Source: Limnothrix sp. CACIAM 69d
Lineage (GTDB): Bacteria > Cyanobacteriota > Cyanobacteriia > CACIAM-69d
Length of the DNA stretch: 35,352 nucleotides
Reading direction: 5' to 3'
Assembly: GCA_001913845.2 (NCBI GenBank)
Contig: MKGP02000055.1
Location: 1 to 35,352 of the forward strand
Shown piece by piece: positions 18,592 to 26,287 of this stretch (its first letter is position 1; every line of letters begins with the position of its first letter). The translations under genes and the position numbers were made by a program. The notes below the pieces were generated by a model. That model was not told the DNA's origin. It saw nothing but the letters and a program-made list of their open reading frames with translations, and made no database searches.

Positions 18592-18627
18592 AACACAATC
18601 AAAACTTCGGCTCAATTGCGATCTGCC

Positions 18628-19029
18628 ATGACTCACTCCATGACCAACTGCCTTGATGGTGTTGAGCGCGATCAAGCGAAGCCTCTGTGTCGCTCAATTA
18701 CGCTTCAGCCAGGTCTCACCGTGGATTGTCAAAAACTGATGTTGTTGTGTGATGATTGGCAGATCACTGAAGTTGCATTATTCGGATCAATTCTTGGCGA
18801 TCGATTTCGGGACGATAGCGATGTGGATTTATTAATTAGCTTTTCCCCGATCGCTAAGGTTACATTGCTTGATCTATACACAATTGAATGTGAATTTAGC
18901 AAGCTCTTTCAGAACCGCCCCGTGGACTTGGTGACTCGACGCGCCATTGAGCAAAGCCATAATCCCATTCGGCGTAACAACATTTTAGGAACTGCCCAAG
19001 TCATTTACCGAATTAATCATCAAGATTGA
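18628..19029 (+). CDS. MNT-type minimal nucleotidyltransferase (orphan antitoxin-like)
   Basis: A small nucleotidyltransferase with the polymerase-beta core motif VALFGSILGDRFRDDSDVDLLISF: a GS dipeptide followed by D-x-D in SDVDLL. A later basic segment contains the VDLVTRRAI that carries the third acidic residue. In HEPN/MNT toxin-antitoxin pairs this type is the antitoxin that AMPylates the HEPN RNase. No HEPN gene lies upstream or downstream here, so it is an orphan. It could be a decayed pair or act on a distant partner. The start may be ATG 18628 or 18640; a TTG at 18616 is also in frame. Confidence 0.82.
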   Translation: MTHSMTNCLDGVERDQAKPLCRSITLQPGLTVDCQKLMLLCDDWQITEVALFGSILGDRFRDDSDVDLLISFSPIAKVTLLDLYTIECEFSKLFQNRPVDLVTRRAIEQSHNPIRRNNILGTAQVIYRINHQD

Positions 19030-19090
19030 TCATCTTCTTGTCGATTAATGATACTCGAAAGCTAATGAGACCTACTAAGGTAAGGGTTTT

Positions 19091-19110
19091 GACTTTTCAG
19101 GCATCCCCTC
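19091..19110. repeat. solitary copy of the MITE end motif
   Basis: The reverse complement of 19091-19110 reads GAGGGGATGCCTGAAAAGTC. It shares GGATG-Y-CTGAAAAG with the left end of the element at 7000-7130. No second arm was found nearby. Confidence 0.4.
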
Positions 19111-19250
19111 AGACCTGAGCAAAAATCTTCAGCAATTCCTGACCGATCGCCCAAGGCCAACGGCTCATGGGTGGTAGATTATAGAGCTTTAGTTATCCCT
19201 GCCTTGTCAGCTTCTAACTCATTAACCTGCTATTCGGGAAGGATCGGTTC

Positions 19251-20648
19251 GTGGTTAAACTAACGCCAAATCCCAGTTTCAGTGTTTCGTTGCGTCTTCA
19301 GTTGCCCAACCAGGTGGGAATGCTATCCCAGGTCATTCAGGCGATCGCGGACGCTGGGGGCAACTTGGGCGATATCACCCTCGTGGAGCAAAATCGCCAA
19401 CAGACCATCCGGGATTTGGCAGTGGACGCGGCCAGCACCGAGGGCGCGGAGGCCATTGTGGCGGCCGTGAAAGCGATTCCAGAGGTATTGGTGTTGGCGG
19501 CGGCCGATCGCACCTTTGCCTTGCACCAGGGCGGCAAAATCACCGTCAACAGCAAGATTTCGCTCGATCGCCAGGCGGATTTGGCCATGGCTTATACGCC
19601 GGGGGTGGGTCGCGTTTGTCGGGCCATTGCTGACCAGCCCGATCGGGTCTATGAGCTGACGGTGAAGCAAAACATGGTGGCGATCGTCACCGATGGCAGC
19701 GCCGTGCTGGGGTTGGGCAATTTGGGGCCCGAAGGGGCGTTGCCGGTGATGGAAGGCAAGGCCATGCTGTTCAAGGAATTTGGCGGGGTGGATGCCTTTC
19801 CCATTTGCTTGGCCACCCAAGATGCCGATGAAATTGTGGAAACCGTGAAGCGGATTGCGCCGGTTTTTGGGGGGGTGAACCTGGAGGATATCGCCGCGCC
19901 GCGCTGTTTTGAAGTGGAAAAGCGGCTGAAGGAGGAGTTGGATATCCCCGTGTTCCACGACGATCAACACGGCACGGCGATCGTCTCATTGGCGGCCCTG
20001 ACCAATGCCCTGAAATATGTGGGTAAAACCCTATCGGCGGTCAAAATCGTGATCAATGGTGCAGGGGCGGCGGGGATCGCGATCGCCCAACTGCTGCGCA
20101 CGGCCGGAGCCACCGACATTGCCATTTGCGACTCGAAGGGGCTGCTGACGCTCGATCGCACCGATTTGAACCCCCAAAAGCAGGATTTTGCGGTCGATCG
20201 CCCCGGGCCGCTCACCCTGGCCGATGCGATGGTCGGTGCTGATATTTTCCTGGGAGTCAGTGCGCCCGGGGTGGTGTCCGTGCCCATGGTGGAATCCATG
20301 GCCAAAGACCCGATCGTCTTTGCCATGGCCAACCCGATTCCGGAAATTCAACCGGAACTGATCATCGGCAAAGCGGCCATCATCGCCACCGGCCGCAGCG
20401 ACTATCCCAACCAAATCAACAATGTGTTGGCGTTTCCGGGCCTGTTCCGGGGGGCCCTCGACAGCCGGGCCAACAAACTCACCCAACGCATGTTCTTGGA
20501 TGCGGCCCTGGCGATCGCCTCATTGGTGGACGATGAGCAGTTGGGCCCCGAAACGATCGTTCCTTCCGTCTTTGATCCGCGCGTGGCTCCAGCGGTGGCC
20601 GCTGCGGTGCAAGCGGCCGCTCGCTTAGACGGCGTTGCTCGTTTGTAG
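19251..20648 (+). CDS. malic enzyme with N-terminal ACT domain
   Basis: Oxidative decarboxylation of malate to pyruvate with NAD(P) in the cytosol. Residues 9 to about 85 are an ACT regulatory domain: SLRLQLPNQVGMLSQVIQAIADAGGNLGDI. The malic enzyme proper follows. Its N-terminal domain has MAYTPGVGRVCRAI and LGLGNLGPEGALPVMEGKAMLFKEFGGVDA, the metal site is FHDDQHGTAIV, and the Rossmann motif is INGAGAAGIAIAQL. The end, MANPIPEI and GRSDYPNQINNVLAFPGLFRGAL, is standard. The ACT domain suggests allosteric control by an amino acid, which is an inference. The start is GTG 19251, with AAGGA (19239-19243) 7 nt upstream. Confidence 0.94.
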   Translation: MVKLTPNPSFSVSLRLQLPNQVGMLSQVIQAIADAGGNLGDITLVEQNRQQTIRDLAVDAASTEGAEAIVAAVKAIPEVLVLAAADRTFALHQGGKITVNSKISLDRQADLAMAYTPGVGRVCRAIADQPDRVYELTVKQNMVAIVTDGSAVLGLGNLGPEGALPVMEGKAMLFKEFGGVDAFPICLATQDADEIVETVKRIAPVFGGVNLEDIAAPRCFEVEKRLKEELDIPVFHDDQHGTAIVSLAALTNALKYVGKTLSAVKIVINGAGAAGIAIAQLLRTAGATDIAICDSKGLLTLDRTDLNPQKQDFAVDRPGPLTLADAMVGADIFLGVSAPGVVSVPMVESMAKDPIVFAMANPIPEIQPELIIGKAAIIATGRSDYPNQINNVLAFPGLFRGALDSRANKLTQRMFLDAALAIASLVDDEQLGPETIVPSVFDPRVAPAVAAAVQAAARLDGVARL

Positions 20649-20831
20649 GGCGATCGCCTAGCGGGGGTGATGCTGAATGATTCAGGACAGCATTGATGGG
20701 GGAATTGCGGCCGCAGCTCAAGCTCAAGCAATTCTGGAAGCAACTGGGATGTTTAAGGTATGCTCTAGGCAACTTTCCCCGATCAAGGCTTTTTGCTGAA
20801 TCACTCCTTGGAATTCATCCTTTAAATCACC

Positions 20832-21794
20832 ATGCTCAGTCGCGTTGCGGACTCGATTTATTGGCTCAATCGCTATGTGGAACGGGCGGAAAATGTGGCC
20901 CGATTTGTTGATGTCAACCTCAAGCTGAGTTTAGATTCTCCTGCGGGCGTGACTCAACAATGGGAACCTCTGTTGATGACCACGGGAGACTTAGCACTTT
21001 TTCAGGCCAATTATGGGGAAGCTTCCGCTGAAAATGTGATTCAGTTTCTAACATTTGATGCGAATTATCCCAATTCGATTTTGTCTTGTTTAAAATCAGC
21101 GCGAGAAAATGCTCGATCGATCCGAGAAATTCTGTCTACGGAAGTCTGGGAACAAATTAATGCGTTTTATTTAATGGTTAAAGAAGCGGCCGCCAGCTAC
21201 AGCGCGGGAGCCGTTGATCTAGATAAGTTTTTTAATGAAGTCAAGTTGGCGAGTCATTTGCTCTATGGCGTGACCGATGCCACCATGACCCACGGCGAAG
21301 GCTGGCACTTTGGACAAGTGGGCCGATTTTTGGAGCGAGCCGATAAAACATCGCGAATTTTGGATGTGAAATATTACATTCTGCTGCCTTCGGTGCAGGA
21401 TGTGGGCACAACGCTCGATCGCCTCCAATGGATTGCGTTGCTGAAGTCCGCCAGTGCCTATGAAATGTATCAAAAGTGGCGCAATCACCGCATTTCGCCC
21501 ACGGGAGTTGTGGAGTTTTTATTGCTCGATCGACAGTTTCCCCGCGCGGTGCAATTTTGCCTGTTGCAGTCCCAAAAATCCTTGCATGAAATTACCGGAA
21601 CACCGACCGGCACTTGGAGCAATCCCGTGGAGCGGCCCTTGGGACGGTTGTTAGCAGAACTCAGCTATTTTTCGGTGGATGAAGTGATCGATCGGGGTCT
21701 CCATGAATTCATTGACAATTTGCAGCAAGAACTCAATGTGATTGGCGAGTGCATGAATGAAACATTTTTTGCGCTGCGGCCCGTGGTTCTTTAG
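20832..21794 (+). CDS. alpha-E domain protein (DUF403)
   Basis: A 320-residue all-alpha protein beginning MLSRVADSIYWLNRYVERAENVARF, the diagnostic start of the alpha-E family. Later typical segments are HGEGWHFGQVGRFLERADKTSRILDVKYY and FLLLDRQFPRAVQFCL. Alpha-E proteins usually sit beside a circularly permuted ATP-grasp ligase and a transglutaminase-like protein in predicted peptide-modification clusters. Neither partner is present within this window, so the gene is isolated here. Its biochemical role is not established. Confidence 0.92.
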   Translation: MLSRVADSIYWLNRYVERAENVARFVDVNLKLSLDSPAGVTQQWEPLLMTTGDLALFQANYGEASAENVIQFLTFDANYPNSILSCLKSARENARSIREILSTEVWEQINAFYLMVKEAAASYSAGAVDLDKFFNEVKLASHLLYGVTDATMTHGEGWHFGQVGRFLERADKTSRILDVKYYILLPSVQDVGTTLDRLQWIALLKSASAYEMYQKWRNHRISPTGVVEFLLLDRQFPRAVQFCLLQSQKSLHEITGTPTGTWSNPVERPLGRLLAELSYFSVDEVIDRGLHEFIDNLQQELNVIGECMNETFFALRPVVL

Positions 21795-21880
21795 ACTTGT
21801 TTTTGGGAACTCAAATTGTGAAATTCAGCAACAATAGGGCTAGTTTTCTAGTTTGTTCGCCCCTTATGAGGTTTTGATCT

Positions 21881-22243
21881 ATGGCAGACCAGCCAAGCCA
21901 AGAGCCAGTGTTGCATCTGTTGGTGGGTGATGCGGAGGAACTGGACACAGCCCCCGTGGGGGGTGGTCGTGGCATTCCCACTAAGGAGCAGGTCAAGGAA
22001 AAGATGAAAGCATTCCTGAAGCCGGTGGAAGTGCCTGCTTCAGCAATTCGGCCGCATATGGAAGAGTTGCTGAAGGTGGTGGGAACGGTGTTTGCACAGG
22101 CTGATCAACAGCCTGGGTTGGCGCTCGATGAAATTGAATTATCGGTGGACATCAACGCTAAGGGTCAGGTGCGGATCTTGGGCAGCGGGGCCGAAGTGGG
22201 CAGCACGGGATCGATCAAGCTGAAGTTTAAGCGCGTGCCATAA
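21881..22243 (+). CDS. Pepco-like small protein preceding the caspase gene
   Basis: A 120-residue protein ending 2 nt before the caspase-FGE gene, so the two are surely cotranscribed. The N terminus (MADQPSQEPVLHLLVGDAEELDTAPVG) is a short strand and loop. The middle, VPASAIRPHMEELLKVVGTVFAQAD, is amphipathic helix. The end, LALDEIELSVDINAKGQVRILGSGAEVGSTGSIKLKF, has beta strands. This matches my memory of the Pepco domain, a small domain described as co-occurring with caspase or trypsin-like peptidases in predicted bacterial cell-death and immunity systems. The position next to a caspase supports that. It may regulate or be the first substrate of the caspase; this is an inference. GAGG lies about 10 nt before the ATG. 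Confidence 0.72.
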   Translation: MADQPSQEPVLHLLVGDAEELDTAPVGGGRGIPTKEQVKEKMKAFLKPVEVPASAIRPHMEELLKVVGTVFAQADQQPGLALDEIELSVDINAKGQVRILGSGAEVGSTGSIKLKFKRVP

Positions 22244-22245
22244 TC

Positions 22246-24336
22246 ATGGGCGGCAAGCATTACGCGATTGTTGTAGGAATCAATCCTTACTACAACAGTT
22301 ACATTCACAACCTTAACTATGCCGAACGCGATGCCCTAGAACTCTATGGGGCAATGTGTCGAGCAGGGTTTACTCAAGTCGATTTGATCACTCGTTTTTC
22401 GCGCCGACTAGAAGATGATCAAGTACGAGTAGGTTCACTTGTCCAATACATTGATGAAACCATTCCAAACCAGCGACGAAATCCAGAGGATATAATTTGG
22501 TTTTTCTTTGCAGGACATGGCAAGCGCACGCAAGATCCAAATAATCAAGATCGCTGGGAAGATTACTTGCTGCCCTACGATGCAGGTCTGTCTCCTGGGC
22601 AAACTTGGATTCAGGTGCGGTGGATTGTTGAAAAGTTAAAAGAAACTGGCTCCAAAAATATCATTCTCTGCTTGGATGCTTGTCGCCAAAGCAATGGGCG
22701 TAGTATTGGCGAGGAAGCGTTGCAAGGAAATTACGAGGGTGTCATTACCTTGTTTGCTTGCGATAAGCGTCAGGAATCTTTTGAAATTGAACATCCAGAT
22801 ATCAGGCATGGTGCATTTACCTATGCACTGCTTGAAGCGATTAATCAGAAGGCTTGTTATCCAACAATTCGCGAACTTAGCGAGTATTTGTCCAGAAGAG
22901 TGCCTGAAATCTGTCGGAAATATGAAAAGCCAGAGCAAACGCCTGTTTTTCAGGTTGAGGGGGATCTGCAATGGCAAGTACCGGCTTTGCCGAATGTTGA
23001 GCTAGCTGCTGATGCGGTGGACTTGACGGTTTTGGTGCAGCAGGCTAGGAGTGCTGAAAATGCGGCTTTTGATCTATTGCAAGATAAGTATGATGTGGAA
23101 AAGCTGGAAATTGCTAAACAGAAATGGTGGACTGTTTTAGAGAGTGATCCCACTCACGCTGAAGCCCGTGAAGAGATTGAAAAAATTATTAAACGGATTA
23201 CTCGTCGTGAATTAGATCAATTGCCAGGAAAAGAGGCTCAACCACAGGTTTATGGAGATCTCAATCTAGTTATTAATGCTCAGGTCGCGGATCTGTCAGG
23301 ACAACCCTCAATTCCGTTGGAGGTGGTGAGTCGGGCTGTGGAGCCGCCGCCAGCACCACCAAAGCCAAAGCCACAACCAAAACCGCAGCCACCTGATCCG
23401 TTTTCGGGATGGAGTTTGCGGGAATGGACGTTTGAAACAGTGCGGGTGGATCGCCGGGGTGAAATTGTTGAGCGACTGTCCAAAACGGCCAAGTCGCACT
23501 TTGTGGATTTGGGTGAAGGGGTGCAACTGGAACTGGTGGCAATTCCCGGCGGCGAGTTCCAAATGGGGTCGCCAAAGGAGGAGGAGAAGCGGGATTCTGA
23601 TGAAGGGCCGGTGCGGACTGTGACCGTGCCGCCGTTGTTGGTGAGTCGGTATCCGGTGACGGTGGAGCAATGGAGACGGGTAGCGGGGAGCTTCCCAGCG
23701 GTGCTGAACCCCAAGCTCAAAGCCGATCCCTCGCAGTGGAAGGACGCAAAAGGGCCAGTGGAGCAAGTGAACTGGTTCGATGCGATGGAATTTTGCGCGC
23801 GACTGTCGAAAGCGACGAATCGGCTGTATCGACTCCCTACAGAAGCAGAGTGGGAATATGCCTGCCGAGGGGGAACACAGACCCCATTTGCATTTGGAGA
23901 AACGCTGACCCCGGAGCTAGCGAACTATGACGGGAACTACACCTATGCCGATGGATCTAAAGGGGAATATCGGCAACACACGACCTCTGTGGGTCAATTT
24001 CCACCGAACGGATTTGGATTGCAGGATATGCACGGGAACGTTTGGGAATGGTGCTTGGATGATTGGTATGACAGTTATGAGAATGCGCCGAGTACATCAG
24101 AGGCGAGATTTCGGAATGATAATCATTCTCATGCCTTTAATTCAGCAATCAAACTTAACAATTACCAGGAGCGATTTTTTCAGGAAATGGTGAAGGTTAA
24201 CAACGAACAACCCAAGCTCCTGCGTGGTGGTTCTTGGTTCAGCAATCCGAGGATCTGCCGTTCTGCGAATCGCCGCTGGTGGGGGGCTGATAGCATCGGC
24301 CGCAACCTCGGCTTCCGGGTCTTTGTTTGGCCCTAG
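22246..24336 (+). CDS. caspase-FGE-sulfatase fusion; DGR target protein
   Basis: A 696-residue fusion. Residues 1 to about 245 are a caspase-like (metacaspase/orthocaspase-type) peptidase: KHYAIVVGINPY at the start, catalytic His in FFAGHG (H91) and catalytic Cys in LCLDACRQSN (C146). The middle (about 255-365) is a helical and linker region. A proline/lysine-rich hinge lies at about 367-385. Residues about 425-696 are a formylglycine-generating-enzyme-like domain with a C-type-lectin-like core: LVAIPGGEFQMGSP, RLPTEAEWEYACRGG, GLQDMHGNVWEWC. FGE folds are common DGR targets and act as ligand binders rather than enzymes. The last 39 residues (658-696) are the variable repeat. About 40 residues (617-657) separate WYDSYENAP from LLRGGSW, longer and more AT-rich than usual. 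The stop codon lies in the invariant part of the VR. Predicted to be an effector whose binding face is rewritten by the adjacent retroelement. Confidence 0.93.
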   Translation: MGGKHYAIVVGINPYYNSYIHNLNYAERDALELYGAMCRAGFTQVDLITRFSRRLEDDQVRVGSLVQYIDETIPNQRRNPEDIIWFFFAGHGKRTQDPNNQDRWEDYLLPYDAGLSPGQTWIQVRWIVEKLKETGSKNIILCLDACRQSNGRSIGEEALQGNYEGVITLFACDKRQESFEIEHPDIRHGAFTYALLEAINQKACYPTIRELSEYLSRRVPEICRKYEKPEQTPVFQVEGDLQWQVPALPNVELAADAVDLTVLVQQARSAENAAFDLLQDKYDVEKLEIAKQKWWTVLESDPTHAEAREEIEKIIKRITRRELDQLPGKEAQPQVYGDLNLVINAQVADLSGQPSIPLEVVSRAVEPPPAPPKPKPQPKPQPPDPFSGWSLREWTFETVRVDRRGEIVERLSKTAKSHFVDLGEGVQLELVAIPGGEFQMGSPKEEEKRDSDEGPVRTVTVPPLLVSRYPVTVEQWRRVAGSFPAVLNPKLKADPSQWKDAKGPVEQVNWFDAMEFCARLSKATNRLYRLPTEAEWEYACRGGTQTPFAFGETLTPELANYDGNYTYADGSKGEYRQHTTSVGQFPPNGFGLQDMHGNVWEWCLDDWYDSYENAPSTSEARFRNDNHSHAFNSAIKLNNYQERFFQEMVKVNNEQPKLLRGGSWFSNPRICRSANRRWWGADSIGRNLGFRVFVWP

Positions 24337-24340
24337 CCAG
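24217..24340 (+). repeat. DGR variable repeat (VR)
   Basis: These 124 bp align without gaps to the template repeat at 25948-26071 (offset 1731). The 14 differences are at VR 24238, 24242, 24254, 24274, 24275, 24277, 24280, 24283, 24293, 24298, 24299, 24301, 24302 and 24307. Each is A in the TR; non-A positions never differ. They change 11 residues of the caspase-FGE protein: 665, 666, 670, 677-680, 683, 685, 686 and 688. The last 31 bp (24310-24340) are identical in both and include the stop codon. The first non-A mismatch, G versus C, is at 24341. Confidence 0.97.
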
Positions 24341-24416
24341 GACTCTTTTCCCTTCTTCTCTTCTTTCCCTCTTTTCCCTTCTTTTTCCCCCGCGCTGTGC
24401 GCGGTCGATTTTTTTT
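24341..24416 (+). terminator. polypyrimidine tract and GC hairpin after the VR
   Basis: A C/T-only tract (about 24344-24390) leads into CCGCGC (24390-24395), loop TGT, and GCGCGG (24399-24404), then TCGA and a run of T. It is a good intrinsic terminator for the Pepco/caspase unit. In the Bordetella phage DGR a GC-rich hairpin just downstream of the VR stimulates retrohoming. This hairpin lies about 50 bp after the VR and could serve the same purpose, which is an inference. Confidence 0.75.
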
Positions 24417-24486
24417 TAAAATCCAACATCTAATACCTCTAAAGATTGACCACACCAATTAACCAGGTATTTTAAAACCTGAATCA

Positions 24487-24849
24487 ATGAACAATGAATC
24501 AGAGCTTCCCATCATTCAAAAAGTCTATGATTTCATTAAGTGGTACGTCCCCATTCTGAATCGATTACCGCGCGATCATCGCTTTACACTTGGTGAACGA
24601 ATTATTCAACAACTTTATGATGTTTTAGAAGGTTGTATTAATGCAAGATTTACGAAAAACAAACTAGACATTCTTCAAAATAGCAATCGAAAACTTAATA
24701 TTCTGCGCTATCAAACTCGTTTATTATTTGATTTTCAGCTCATTGATGCTAGGCGGTATGAATATGCTGCCAAACAAATTGATCAGATTGGAACTGACCT
24801 TCACTCTTGGTTAGACCAACAGCAGCGAAAATCACAGCATCCATCATGA
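24487..24849 (+). CDS. avd: DGR accessory variability determinant (Avd)
   Basis: A 120-residue, basic, all-helical protein of the bacterial four-helix-bundle Avd family, which forms a pentameric barrel that binds the reverse transcriptase and template RNA. The helices [68 protein letters not shown] and [23 protein letters not shown] fit the family well, with the typical R-FTLGERI start of helix 2. The stop codon overlaps the start of the reverse transcriptase (ATGA, 24846-24849), indicating translational coupling and stoichiometric production. The gene is more AT-rich than the target gene. Confidence 0.93.
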   Translation: MNNESELPIIQKVYDFIKWYVPILNRLPRDHRFTLGERIIQQLYDVLEGCINARFTKNKLDILQNSNRKLNILRYQTRLLFDFQLIDARRYEYAAKQIDQIGTDLHSWLDQQQRKSQHPS

Positions 24850-25913
24850 AGCGCCACGGTAATCTATGGAAGCAAGTTATTGATTTTGAAAATCTACTTT
24901 TGGCTTCTCGTAAAGCACAAAAAGGAAAACGATTTCGAGAAAACGTCCTGCAATTTAATTTCAATTTGGAACGCAACCTCATTGAGCTACAATCAGAACT
25001 GCTCTCATTGACCTATCAACCGGGAGCCTACACCACATTTGAAATTCGTGAACCTAAGCATCGTTTGATTTCGGCTGCTCCTTACCGAGATCGAATTGTA
25101 CATCACGCGCTTTGTAATATCATCAGTCCGATTTTTGACCGATCCTTTTTGAGTTGCTCCTATGCAAACCGCACAGGCTATGGCACTCATCTTGCTCTCA
25201 AGAAATTCATTCAGCTAGCGCGATCCCATCAATATATTCTGCAATGTGATATTCAAAAATATTTCCCGAGCATTGATCATGAAATTCTCAAAATGATGAT
25301 TCGTAATAAAATAAAATGCCGCGACACTAATTGGCTGATCAATTCAATTATTGATGCAAGTAATCCACAATTCTTGGTTCATGATTATTTTGAAGGTGAT
25401 CATCTGCTGACTCCCTTGCAGCGACGCAAAGGACTCCCCATCGGCAATCTTACTAGCCAACTATTTGCAAATCTCTATTTAAACAAATTTGATTACTTCG
25501 TTTTAGAGAACTTAAAGATATCAAACTATATTCGCTATTCAGATGATTTTGCATTATTTTCCAATTCACATTCTGTGCTTGAACAAGCCAGGAGAGAAAT
25601 TGAATCTTTTCTAGAAAAGATTCGCTTAAAGATTCATCCCATTAAAAGTCAACTGTTTGCAACCAGACAGGGAGCTAATTTCCTAGGCTTTCGTATTTTG
25701 CCTAATCAAATTCGAGTTCGATCGCACAGCCTAAAACGGGGCCGTCGTCGTTTGCGTCAGCTTCTGCAACAACTAGATCAGGGAACAGTTACTCAGAATG
25801 ATCTCTGTAGCTCCTTGCAAAGCTGGTTTGCACACCTCGATCACGCTGATTCTTGGCATCTTCGACAAAATATCTTAAAAGAAAACTTTCAAAATTATCC
25901 ACTTATCCTATAA
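24846..25913 (+). CDS. DGR reverse transcriptase
   Basis: A 355-residue retroelement polymerase that copies the TR RNA with adenine-specific errors. The catalytic triad is visible: [15 protein letters not shown] (D135) and [11 protein letters not shown] (Y231, D233, D234). The DGR hallmark is [10 protein letters not shown] (196-205), where other reverse transcriptases have QG..SP; the I/L-G-x-x-x-S-Q form is linked to low fidelity at [10 protein letters not shown] is the downstream motif of the thumb. I place the start at ATG 24846, overlapping the avd stop. The frame extends upstream to a TTG at 24807, which is unlikely. The gene ends 34 nt before the TR. Confidence 0.96.
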   Translation: MKRHGNLWKQVIDFENLLLASRKAQKGKRFRENVLQFNFNLERNLIELQSELLSLTYQPGAYTTFEIREPKHRLISAAPYRDRIVHHALCNIISPIFDRSFLSCSYANRTGYGTHLALKKFIQLARSHQYILQCDIQKYFPSIDHEILKMMIRNKIKCRDTNWLINSIIDASNPQFLVHDYFEGDHLLTPLQRRKGLPIGNLTSQLFANLYLNKFDYFVLENLKISNYIRYSDDFALFSNSHSVLEQARREIESFLEKIRLKIHPIKSQLFATRQGANFLGFRILPNQIRVRSHSLKRGRRRLRQLLQQLDQGTVTQNDLCSSLQSWFAHLDHADSWHLRQNILKENFQNYPLIL

Positions 25914-25947
25914 CTTTAGGATTTTGGAGAAGGGACAGGCCAATTCT

Positions 25948-26071
25948 CTCCTGCGTGGTGGTTCTTGGATCAACAATCCGAGGAACTGCCGTTCTGCGAA
26001 TCGCAACAGGAGGAGGGCTGATAACATCAACAACAACATCGGCTTCCGGGTCTTTGTTTGGCCCTAGCCAG
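25948..26071 (+). repeat. DGR template repeat (TR)
   Basis: A noncoding 124-bp copy of the VR, lying 34 nt after the reverse transcriptase stop. It contains 28 A residues, of which 14 are substituted in the VR: 25969, 25973, 25985, 26005, 26006, 26008, 26011, 26014, 26024, 26029, 26030, 26032, 26033 and 26038. In the target's frame it would read with many AAC codons (N at the sites of S666, I670, R677, S683, G685, R686), the codon that gives the widest diversity when A is randomised. No start codon or open frame makes the TR itself a gene. Confidence 0.97.
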
Positions 26072-26287
26072 CACTCTTGGCTGTCGAGCTGGCGTATGGG
26101 AATACGTCAGGAAATTTCTAAGAGTCCAGCACTGTTCCTGTGAGGTTGGTGACAACTTCCGAATATCAATCGAGACCCGGCGATTTAGTAGCTTGCCGAA
26201 CCGTCACCGGGTCATCTGTTCTGTTGCTGCTAGGCGATCGCCCTGTGGGAACCGGCCCCAATCACAGGCACGATCGCGGTCAACCGA
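26072..26287 (+). ncRNA. candidate 3' flank (spacer) of the DGR template RNA
   Basis: About 216 nt between the TR and the convergent antitoxin gene hold no gene. A hairpin forms at 26091-26108: GGCGTAT and ATACGTC around loop GGGA, with one G-U pair. ACTCTT right after the TR (26073-26078) is complementary to AAGAGT (26120-26125) and would enclose that hairpin. CCAGCACT is repeated at 26068 and 26126. In the Bordetella DGR a structured spacer downstream of the TR primes cDNA synthesis, so this segment is the likely counterpart. This is an inference from position and pairing. Confidence 0.5.

Noticed and set aside
25948-26071. TR as part of a second FGE protein gene
   Set aside because: It could encode LLRGGSWINNPRNCRS, but there is no start, no upstream FGE sequence and a stop in the short gap after the RT gene. 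The A-only differences identify it as a template.
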